In this document: positions 1 through 10,300 of the stretch, in pieces
Layout of the letters: each line of letters starts with the position of its first letter
How positions within the stretch are numbered: position 1 is the stretch's first letter
From: Corallococcus macrosporus DSM 14697
Lineage (GTDB): Bacteria; Myxococcota; Myxococcia; Myxococcales; Myxococcaceae
Direction of reading: 5' to 3'
DNA: 64,000 bases
Assembly (NCBI RefSeq): GCF_002305895.1
Contig: NZ_CP022203.1
Span: forward strand, 7,040,001-7,104,000
The notes under the pieces: generated by a model
The model's database searches: none
What the model saw: the letters and a program-made list of their open reading frames with translations, nothing else
Told to the model about the DNA's origin: nothing
Position numbers and translations under genes: made by a program

Positions 1-150
1 ACCAACCCGCTCAACCAGCAGTACCCCCGCGCGGACCCGCTGCCCAAGGAGCTGCTGCCGGACTTCCTCGCCAAGGCGCAGGAGCTGACGGCGCAGATGG
101 AGGCCGTGTCCGTGGCCGCCGTCGCCGGGAAGGCCGCGGCGCTGCCTTGA
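1..150 (+). CDS. C-terminal end of an unidentified protein (partial)
   Basis: Frame 1 is open from the window edge to a TGA at 148-150 and encodes the last 49 residues of a protein whose start lies outside the window. The tail is rich in Ala, Leu, Pro and Glu and looks helical, with no motif I recognise. Codon use matches the neighbours, with G or C at most third positions, which supports real coding. The next gene is convergent and begins about 50 bp away. Function cannot be given from this fragment. Confidence 0.6.
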   Translation, partial: TNPLNQQYPRADPLPKELLPDFLAKAQELTAQMEAVSVAAVAGKAAALP

Positions 151-198
151 GGCCCTGACACCGCGCGCCCCGTTCGCGGGCCGCGCGCCGCGGTGGGC

Positions 199-783
199 CT
201 ACTCCCAGGTGATGACGTAGTCGGCGCCGCTCACGCCACGCGGCGTGCCCACCACCCGGCTCTTGCAGCCGATGACGCTCAGCGCCTCCTGCAAGACGCC
301 CTCGTGGTACTGCACCGGCTGCATGTCCCCGTGGAAGGCCAGGCGCACCTGCTTGTCCCCCAGCACCGCGTATTCACGCCGGCCGTAGCTCACCAGCGTG
401 GAGTACGCGGTGGGCGCGTGGGACAGGAGCCGCTTGGGGTCTCCCTTGCCGATGAGCCGGTTGAGCGTCTGCCCCACCGTGGACTGGAAGAAGTGCGTGA
501 CGGCCGCTGCGCCGCAGGCCCGCACCGCGTCCTCCATGGCGCCGTAGACGGGCGTCAGCGCCTCCGACGTGGCGTACAGCAGGCGCAGGGCGTCCACCGC
601 CGGATAGGAGAAGAAGTCCACCGGCGAGCGCTTGAAGAAGGGCTCCCGCAGCCGCGTGGCCGCCTCCGCGCCGAGCTTCTTCTCCGCCAGGTTGAACACC
701 GCGTTGAAGATGAGCCCGCGCACCGTGTCTTCAGGCCGGATGACAGCCAGCCGTTGTTCAAGGTCGCTCGTCGGAAAACCCAT
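199..783 (-). CDS. DUF2378 / TIGR02265-family protein restricted to Myxococcales
   Basis: This 194-residue soluble protein has no signal peptide. The order of features matches the lineage-restricted family in which myxobacteria carry many paralogues: an N-terminal segment with DTVRGLIFNAVFN (about residues 19-31), a central F-FSYP stretch, and a C-terminal beta-rich half ending in GVSGADYVITWE. The length is close to the usual 180-200 residues. The biochemical role of the family is unknown; some members sit beside regulators. The start at 783 lies only two bases from a perfect 9-bp inverted repeat (786-809), which leaves no obvious Shine-Dalgarno outside that structure, so expression may be controlled there. 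Confidence 0.8.
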   Translation of the reverse strand: MGFPTSDLEQRLAVIRPEDTVRGLIFNAVFNLAEKKLGAEAATRLREPFFKRSPVDFFSYPAVDALRLLYATSEALTPVYGAMEDAVRACGAAAVTHFFQSTVGQTLNRLIGKGDPKRLLSHAPTAYSTLVSYGRREYAVLGDKQVRLAFHGDMQPVQYHEGVLQEALSVIGCKSRVVGTPRGVSGADYVITWE

Positions 784-785
784 GG

Positions 786-809
786 CGGATTGATTTCTAC
801 ATCAATCCG
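786..809. promoter_or_regulatory. Perfect 9-bp inverted repeat abutting the DUF2378 start codon
   Basis: CGGATTGAT at 786-794 and ATCAATCCG at 801-809 are exact inverted copies separated by 6 bp. The element begins two bases upstream of the ATG of the minus-strand gene and is unusually AT-rich for this genome. It could be an operator dyad or, in the mRNA, a hairpin over the ribosome-binding region. The symmetry is seen directly; the function is inferred. Confidence 0.45.
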
Positions 810-1009
810 TCCCCGGGTTGGCGTCCCATCCACCGACAGGCAGTTCGCCGCCCTTCCGGGTGAGCTGCCGCAAGGGCCACGCCGCGCTTTCCCGGTGCGG
901 CGCGAGACACGGCTGCGCTAGCCTGACGCACCTTCGCGTACCCGGGAAACTCCGGGGGTTGCGCGAAACCTTGAACCCGCAGCATCTACGTCCAGAGATA
1001 TCCAGCGAC

Positions 1010-3510
<2,501 letters not shown>

Positions 3511-3514
<4 letters not shown>

Positions 3515-3987
3515 GCGCCGGGCCTGCCTCCCCTCCCCTGACGGCCGGGGACGACACCGGCCGGAGGGCCCTGGAGGACGTGGTGCGGGCCTTCACCGAC
3601 GCCTTCAACCGCGACGACCTGGACGCGGTGATGGCGTACTTCACGCCGGACGCGCTGTACGAGACGTACGACGGGAAGCAGTGCCGGGGCCTCGCGCAGG
3701 TGCGTGAGGCCTTCGAGGCGCAGTTCCGCGGGGACTTCGGGCGCATCCGCTTCCTCACCGAGGACATGGTGGTGGATGCGCCCGCGGGCAAGGTGGTGCT
3801 GCGGTGGCGCTGCCAGCACGAGGTGTCCGCGCGCCGCGGTCCGCGGCAGCTCATGTACCGGCTGCTGTATGGCCAGCACTTCGGCTGGTACGGGCTGGAC
3901 GTCCTGCACTGGGAGGCAGGGCGTCTGCGCGAGAAGCGGACCTACGCCCAGGCAGGGCTGCCCCTGGTACGGCGTGGGAGGCCTTGA
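3511..3987 (+). CDS. NTF2-like / SnoaL-type protein
   Basis: This 158-residue soluble protein starts at a GTG overlapping the glgP stop by four bases (GTGA). Its segments fit the NTF2-like alpha+beta barrel: a helix with FTDAFNRDDLDAVMAYF, then DALYETYDG, the helix REAFEAQF, a strand with VVLRWRCQHE, and a final strand with REKRTYAQAG. Small proteins of this superfamily are enzymes, immunity proteins or ligand-binding modules, and the fold alone does not tell which. The overlap suggests it is made in step with glycogen phosphorylase, but no known functional link supports that. Confidence 0.75.
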
Positions 3988-4155
3988 GGCCCAGGGAGGA
4001 GCGGCTCGGCGGCGCCAGCGGCCCTCCCACCTGCGTCGTGCGGGAAACATCCGCGGTGTCCGCTGAACAGCCGTGGACGTCCACCGCCCCCAATTCCAGC
4101 CACGGAACCGCGGGGTGATTGTCATTGGCGCCGCCAGGGCCGAGGACCTGCAGGC

Positions 4156-5229
4156 ATGCGCACGCACGCCAGATGGGGCCTGGGAACGAGTACCGCCGTG
4201 CTGGGCCTGCTCGTGGGCTGGCGCCTCCTCTCCATGGGGCAGGCGTCCAGCACGCCGCCCGCCCCTGACGCCACGGGCGCCCAGCGCCATGCCGTGTCCG
4301 CCGCCGCCACGGGCGCTCCGGCGAGCCGCCCATCCGCGCCGGGTGCCATCAACGCGCCCGTCCCGGCGCCAGCGGAACCGGACGCGGAGCTGGAGCTGCT
4401 GCGCCTCGCCCTGCTGGAGCGCTTCGGCGCGCGGCTCCACGAGCCGTCCGTCCAGCTCCGGATGCTGGAGCAGCTCATGCGGTACTTCCAGGCGCGCGCG
4501 CCGGACCGCTGGCGCGAGGAGCTCCAGGCGTTCCTCCGGAAGGCCTTCCCCGGCCAGTACGAGGCGCTGGCCACCCTGCTCCGCGACCGTATGGACTACG
4601 AGCGCTGGGTGAAGGCCAACGACGCGTACCTGCGGGGACTGGACTCGAAGCAGCGCCGCTCGGCGGTCTGGGACGCGCGCAACCGCCTCTTCGGGCGGGA
4701 GACGGCGGCGCGCCTGTGGGCCTCGGAGCTGAAGCACCACGCCGTGGTGGACGCGCTGCGGGTGCTCGACGCGAGGGACGACCTGCCCCTCCCGGAGAAG
4801 CTGTCCGCCTACAAGGCGCGCCTGGGTGAAATCCATGGCGACGGGGCCCGGGACGACCTCGCCCGGCATCCACAGGAGACGATGAACCGCTTCCTGGACC
4901 TCCCCTCCGTGCAGCGCGAGCTGACGGGCATGCCGCCCGTGGAGCGGGCCCGGAGCCTGCGGGCCGTGCGGGAGGCGATGGGGCTCGACGACGAGGCCCT
5001 GCGGCGCTGGTCCACCCTGGACCAGCTCCGAGACGCCCGCTGGGAGGCGGGCCGCCGGTACATGGAGGAACGCGAGGCGCTGGCGCGCACGCTCACCGGA
5101 GACCTGCTGGAAGCCAGGCTCCGGGAGGTGCGCGCCCGGTACTTCGGCACCGAGGCGGACATCATCGCCCAGGAAGAAGCCGGTGGCCTCTTCCGCTTCA
5201 CGCGCCCCCGGCAGTGGGGGCGCAACTGA
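4156..5229 (+). CDS. Helical envelope protein resembling lipase secretion chaperone (LifO)
   Basis: The 357-residue protein has one N-terminal membrane segment (about residues 10-30), a Pro/Ala linker, then an almost entirely helical, charged region. The segment with NRLFGRETAARLWASE and the later EREALARTLTGDLLEARLREVRARYFG recall the long-helix architecture of LifO foldases, which are inner-membrane anchored and fold secreted lipases in the periplasm. The usual RxxFDYxLSxxGE motif of the mini-domain is not evident and no lipase gene lies nearby, so the call is tentative. It could be another coiled periplasmic protein. It is convergent with the M3 peptidase gene, 15 bp away. Confidence 0.5.
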   Translation: MRTHARWGLGTSTAVLGLLVGWRLLSMGQASSTPPAPDATGAQRHAVSAAATGAPASRPSAPGAINAPVPAPAEPDAELELLRLALLERFGARLHEPSVQLRMLEQLMRYFQARAPDRWREELQAFLRKAFPGQYEALATLLRDRMDYERWVKANDAYLRGLDSKQRRSAVWDARNRLFGRETAARLWASELKHHAVVDALRVLDARDDLPLPEKLSAYKARLGEIHGDGARDDLARHPQETMNRFLDLPSVQRELTGMPPVERARSLRAVREAMGLDDEALRRWSTLDQLRDARWEAGRRYMEEREALARTLTGDLLEARLREVRARYFGTEADIIAQEEAGGLFRFTRPRQWGRN

Positions 5230-5244
5230 GGCGCGGGCGCGGCG

Positions 5245-7197
5245 TCACGCCGCCTGGTTGAGCCACTCCTCGTAGGCGCGGGAGTCGTAGTCGCGGCCGA
5301 GGAAGGCGCTCACCAGCCGGGCCGCGTCGTCCGAGCCGCCCGGCTCCAGCACCGCGCGCCGGTAGGCCTGGGCGGGCTCCGGCGACAGCAGCCCCTTCTC
5401 CTGGAACACCGTGAACAGGTCCTTCGCGATGACGAGCGACCACATGTACGTGTAGTAGTTGGACGAGTACCCGTCGAGGTGGCCGAAGGAGAGGTGGAAG
5501 TAGGTGCCCTCCACGTACGGGAAGGGGGTGAACTTCCCCTGGAGCTCGCGCACCAGCGACACCGCGTCCACGCCCTCCGGCTTGCGGCGGTACAGCTCCA
5601 GGCTGAGCGCCGCGTAGAACATCTGCTGGCGCACCCACAGCCCCTTGCCGAACTCCTCCGCGCGGCGCATGCGCTCCACCACGTCCGCGGGGATGGGCTC
5701 GTTCGTCTGGTAGTGCTTCGCGAACGTCTGGAGGCTGGCGGTGTCCCGCGCCCACTCCTCCAGCATCTGCGACGGCGCCTCCACGAAGTCCCACTCCGTG
5801 CGCACGCCGGACACGCCCGCCCAGCGCGTGTGGCCGCCGAAGATGTGGTGCAGCAGGTGGCCGAACTCGTGGAAGAAGGTCTCCACGTCGCTGTGCTGGA
5901 GCAGCGCCGGCTCCGCGCCTGGACGGGGGAAGTTGCAGACGAGCACCCCTTCCGGCAGCCGCCGCCCCGACTTCCCGCTGGCGAGCGTGAACTGGGCCGC
6001 GTGCTTGTACTTGTCGTCGCGCGGGTGCATGTCCAGGTAGAAGCGGCCACGCAGCCGGGCGCCCTCGAACACGTCGTAGGCCTCCACGTCCGGGTGCCAC
6101 ACGGGCGCGTCCGGGACGCGGCGGTAGGTGACGCCGAACAGGCGCGCCGTCAGGTCGAGCACGCCCTGCTTCACGCGCGTGTACTCGTAGTAGGGCCGCA
6201 CCACCTGCGAGTCGAAGGCGTACTGCTCCGCCTTCACGCGGTCCTCCAGGTACGCCTGGTCCCACGGGTTGACGCGCTCGGCGCCGGGGACGTCGCGGCG
6301 CTTGCGCTCCAGCAGCGTGGCGTAGTCGCGCTCCATGCGCGCGCCGGACGCGGCGGCGATCTTCTCGATGAAGTCCGAGGCCGCCCCCTCGTCCCGAATC
6401 ATCTTGTCCTCGGTCGCGTAGGCCGCCCAGTTCCGGTAGCCCAGCAGCGTGGCCAGCTCGTTGCGACGGGAGACCATGCGCTGCAGGACGTCCCCGTTGG
6501 CGGGGTGGCCGCGCTGGCGGAAGACACGCCACATCTGCTCGCGGGCCTGGGCGTCGCGCGAGTACGTCATGAAGGGGACGATGTCCGGGTAGTCCGTGGT
6601 GATGCGCACCTTGCCGTCTGGCCCGGGCGGGTGGGCGCGCACGTAGTCGTCAGGCAGGCCCTGCAGCGCGGACGGCGGCAGCGCCTCCGTGCGCGTGTCC
6701 TGGCGGATGTTGCGGCTGAACTCCTGGCCGATGCGGACCAGCTCCTCCTGGAGCGCCTTCACCCGGGCGCGGGTGGCGTCGTCCCGGTCCACGCCGGCGC
6801 GGCGGAACTCGCGGAGCACCTTCTCCATCCACTTGCGCGTGGCGGCGTCCTCTCCGGACAGGTCCAACGCGGCCAGCACGTCATAGACGCCCCGGTCCAT
6901 GCGGATGTCGTTGCTGAGCGTCTCCAGCGCCTGCTCGGCGGCCTCGGCGGCCTCGCGCATGGCCGCGTCCGGGTGCGCGTGGCGGGCGACGCTGGCCCGG
7001 GCCCCGGCGTCATCGAGCGCGGCCGTGGCCTCGTCGTAGAGCTCCAGCACCTCACGCGTGACATAGGGGGGACGGAGGGCCTTGAGCTGGGCGATTCCCG
7101 CCCGGGCGGTGGCCATGGCCTCCTCACCGGCGCGCGTGAATTCGGCCGGTGGGCAGGTGACGAGGCGGGCGGCGTCGGGGACTTGGCTCTCTGACAC
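5245..7197 (-). CDS. M3 family zinc oligopeptidase
   Basis: The 650-residue protein is a peptidase of the thimet oligopeptidase/neurolysin type, which cleaves short peptides. The zinc motif FFHEFGHLLHH lies near residues 440-450, with the following Glu ligand in the helix around WDFVEAPSQMLEEWA. The N-terminal part is helical, as in M3A enzymes, and the C-terminal FGHLDGYSSNYYTY matches the substrate-binding region. No signal peptide is seen, so it is probably cytoplasmic. I chose the GTG at 7197 because AGGAG lies six bases upstream; the open frame extends further but without coding character. An intrinsic terminator for the upstream gene separates it from the big lipoprotein gene, so it should have its own promoter. 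Confidence 0.92.
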   Translation of the reverse strand: MSESQVPDAARLVTCPPAEFTRAGEEAMATARAGIAQLKALRPPYVTREVLELYDEATAALDDAGARASVARHAHPDAAMREAAEAAEQALETLSNDIRMDRGVYDVLAALDLSGEDAATRKWMEKVLREFRRAGVDRDDATRARVKALQEELVRIGQEFSRNIRQDTRTEALPPSALQGLPDDYVRAHPPGPDGKVRITTDYPDIVPFMTYSRDAQAREQMWRVFRQRGHPANGDVLQRMVSRRNELATLLGYRNWAAYATEDKMIRDEGAASDFIEKIAAASGARMERDYATLLERKRRDVPGAERVNPWDQAYLEDRVKAEQYAFDSQVVRPYYEYTRVKQGVLDLTARLFGVTYRRVPDAPVWHPDVEAYDVFEGARLRGRFYLDMHPRDDKYKHAAQFTLASGKSGRRLPEGVLVCNFPRPGAEPALLQHSDVETFFHEFGHLLHHIFGGHTRWAGVSGVRTEWDFVEAPSQMLEEWARDTASLQTFAKHYQTNEPIPADVVERMRRAEEFGKGLWVRQQMFYAALSLELYRRKPEGVDAVSLVRELQGKFTPFPYVEGTYFHLSFGHLDGYSSNYYTYMWSLVIAKDLFTVFQEKGLLSPEPAQAYRRAVLEPGGSDDAARLVSAFLGRDYDSRAYEEWLNQAA

Positions 7198-7283
7198 AGT
7201 CTGCTCCTGGGCGAGGTGACGGCGAAGGTACGGCCGCAAAGGTAATGCGCCGGACGCCGGGGAGCAGCAGGGATTGGCGATGG

Positions 7284-7325
7284 AAAAAGCAGAGGCCGCC
7301 CGGCGCATGCACGCCCGGCGGCCTC
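7284..7325 (-). terminator. Rho-independent terminator after the large lipoprotein gene
   Basis: Arms at 7292-7305 and 7312-7325 pair over 14 bp with one mismatch around a 6-nt loop. Read on the minus strand, the hairpin is followed by TGCTTTTTCC, a T-run that is rare in this GC-rich window. It begins 28 bp after the stop of the 1700-residue lipoprotein gene, confirming where that gene's transcript ends. Confidence 0.8.
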
Positions 7326-7352
7326 CAGGAGCGACGCGCGCCTGACGCCCGG

Positions 7353-10300
7353 CTACGGCTGTTCCGTCGGGCTCTGGGCGTTCTGTGGCTGACGAGCGGC
7401 CCGGGTGACGAAGTCCGCGGGTCCGGTGCCGTTGCCGCCGCTCACCTCGCTGATGACGACGTGGTTGGCCACGGGCGGCGCCACCGCCACCGCCACCGTC
7501 ACCATGCCGTAGTTGCCCGTGCTCCCCTCCGCGACGACGCCGCTCTGGTCGCAGTACACCCACGCCTGGGCCGCCTCGGGCCCCTGGGTGAAGCGGTAGC
7601 GGAAGCCGTAGACGTAGTCGCCCGGCGCCTCGATGTTCAGGGACGCCACGCGCTCATCGTCGTTGCCCGGCCCGGTGAAGCCCGCGTTCGGCTCCGCCGC
7701 CACCCACGTCCACGAGGCCGGTGACGCGGCGTCCGTCCCGTAGCCCAGCTCCGCCACCAGGTGCGGGAAGCCATCGTTGCCGTGCTGGTTCCGGTTGCTC
7801 ACCTGGGCCTCGTAGAACTGGCTGTAGACGGGCGCGTCGCTGCCCGCGGGGATGGGCTCGGTGAAGGACTTCGGGTACTGGATGACGCAGTAGTCCACCG
7901 GGCTGGTGATTTCGACGTCGCAGGATTCGTTGGTGCCGCCCGGCGTGCCCCGGCCTCCGCCCGGAAGCGACGCGTCCGAGTCACACCAGTACCAGACGTG
8001 CTGACTGGCCCGCGTGCCCACCACCACGGACGACAGGTTCATCGAGCGCCCCGTCGTCTGCGGGAAGGAGGCCGTGTACGCCACGTCATCCACCACGGTG
8101 GCGCCCATCTCGACGAAGAGGTGCCCCTCGTGTCCGAGCTCGAAGAGCGTGCTCCCGTAGCCGTACTGCGCCGGCACGCCACCGTTGGTGGCCACGTCCG
8201 CGTTGTTCGCGAGGACGAAGGTCCCCCGCCCCGGGACGATGAGCGGCCGGTCCCCGGTCGTCAGCACGCTGAAGTCCGTCTCGCCGCCCACGCCATGGTC
8301 GAAGCGGATGCGCAGGTTCGCGACGTCGCGCGGCCCGTCCACGGTGCTGGTCAGCTCGATGTACTCGGTGGTGTTCGCGTCGGGGCGGTGCATCACCTCG
8401 CTGATGACCAACTCCCCCGCCACGGGCGCGGGCGCCGTGTCACACGCCCCCGCGATGCAGACGCCGTCCTGGCCCGGGCAGACCTCCGTGGTCTCCGCGT
8501 ACTGGCACTCCGCCAGGCCCGCCGTCACCACACACGCCTCCGCGTAGGTCGTGCGCTGCACGCCGTCCTCGTCGCACTCCGGCGCGCGCGGCTCGCAGAT
8601 GAGGTCGCCGCAGGGGCCCGGCACCTCGATGGAGGCGAAGACCGGGGTGCTGCCGTTGTTCGCGCCGTCGAAGACGCGGAGCCCGAAGTACCAGGTGGCC
8701 GCCTCGTCCGGCGGCAGGGCGTGGACCACCTCCTCCGCCTGTCCCGGCGCCTGGGGCGCCTGGGTGGACACCTCGGTGGCCAGCGCGAAGTTCTGCGCGT
8801 CCAGCGGCTCGGCGCTGTAGCGCAGCTCATAGCGGGTCGCGTTGCCCAGGACGCCGTCATCCCCCGTGGCCAGCCACGACAGGCGGACCGTGGTGTTGTC
8901 CACCAGGCTCGCGCTCAGCGCCGGCTCCGCGGGCGCGACGTTGTCGGTGATGGTCACCAGCACGTCAACGGCCGGCAGCGACGGAGACTCCGTGGTCGCG
9001 GAGAGTACGAAGCTGCCCTCCTGGTCCAGCGTGAGGTCGTTGAAGACAGCCACGCCCGCGACCGGCGCCACCGTCAGGGTGCCGCCCAAGGTCACTCCCG
9101 GGGCGCCCACCAACTGGAGCGTCACGGGAGGCGACGTGACGTCGGCGACATTGCCGAACGCGTCCTGCAACGCCACCCGCGTCTCGGCCAGCGGCTGACG
9201 GACGTCGCCAGACTCCGGCGCTTCCAGGAACACGAGCTGCGAGGGAGCCCCCGCCGCCACGCTGAGGTCGACCGTGCTGGCGAGCGTGGCATCGCCGTCC
9301 GTGAACGTCACCGACTGCGCGCCCGCCGTCTGGAAGGTGATGTCGAAGGCGTGCGTGCCCTGGTCCGCCCCCCCGTACGTGTACGCGGAGAGGGGCGCCG
9401 CATCCGGGTCCGAGGACGTGGGCTGCACCGTCCCCGTGTAGTCCGGCAGCACGTTGCCGAAGCGGTCACGCGCGGTGACGGAGAAGGACTGAAGCTCGCC
9501 AGCGACAATGGCCTCGGAGGGCCCCTCCACGGCCAGCTCCGAGAGGAGGCCGGGCTGCACCGTCACCTCCGCGGACCCCGTCAGCGTGGGCGCCACCGTG
9601 TCCGTGACGACGAGCTGCCTGCTGCCCACCGCGGCGAACGTCACGTTGAAGAGGCGCTGGCCGCCGTCCGACTCGGTGAAGGCGTGGTCCGCGGGCACGG
9701 TGGCCTGTGCGTCCCCAGGAATCTCGAAGTGGACGGTGCCCCGGTACTCCGAGGCGAGGTTGCCGTGCGCGTCGCGCAGCGACACCGTGGCCGCCAGGGG
9801 CTCGCCCGCGAGCGTCGTCGCGGCGGCGAGCTCCACCGTGAGCAGGGCGGCCGGGCCCGCGAGGACCTGGGTGCTCACCGTCGCCGTCAGCCCCGCGTTG
9901 CCCACGTCCCGCACCGTCACCGAGCGCGCGCCGGAGGTCACCAGCGTGACCGGGAACGTGTACTGCCCCGCGTCCTGCCCGGGCACGAAGGTGTGGTCCG
10001 CGGGCAGCGTCGCCTCCGGGTCATCCGACTCGACGCGCACCGTGCCCGTGTAGCCCGTGACGATGTTGCCGTAGCCGTCACGCGCGGTGACGGTGAGGCT
10101 CTGCGCCGCGCCCGCCGCCACCTCGGCGGGGAGCGCGCTCAGCTCCAGCGCGGCCACCGCGCCGGTGCTCACCTCCACCTCCACCGTGGCGGTCAGCTCC
10201 GGCCGCGCCGTGTCCACCACGGTGACGCGCTGGGCCCCCGCGCTCCGCAGCGTCACGCCGGTGAAGGTCCGCTGTCCCTGGTCAGCGGCGGTGAAGGTGT

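Noticed and set aside
818-1009. N-terminal extension of glycogen phosphorylase
   Set aside because: In-frame but Arg/Pro-rich and unlike the family; the ATG at 1010 gives the normal length.
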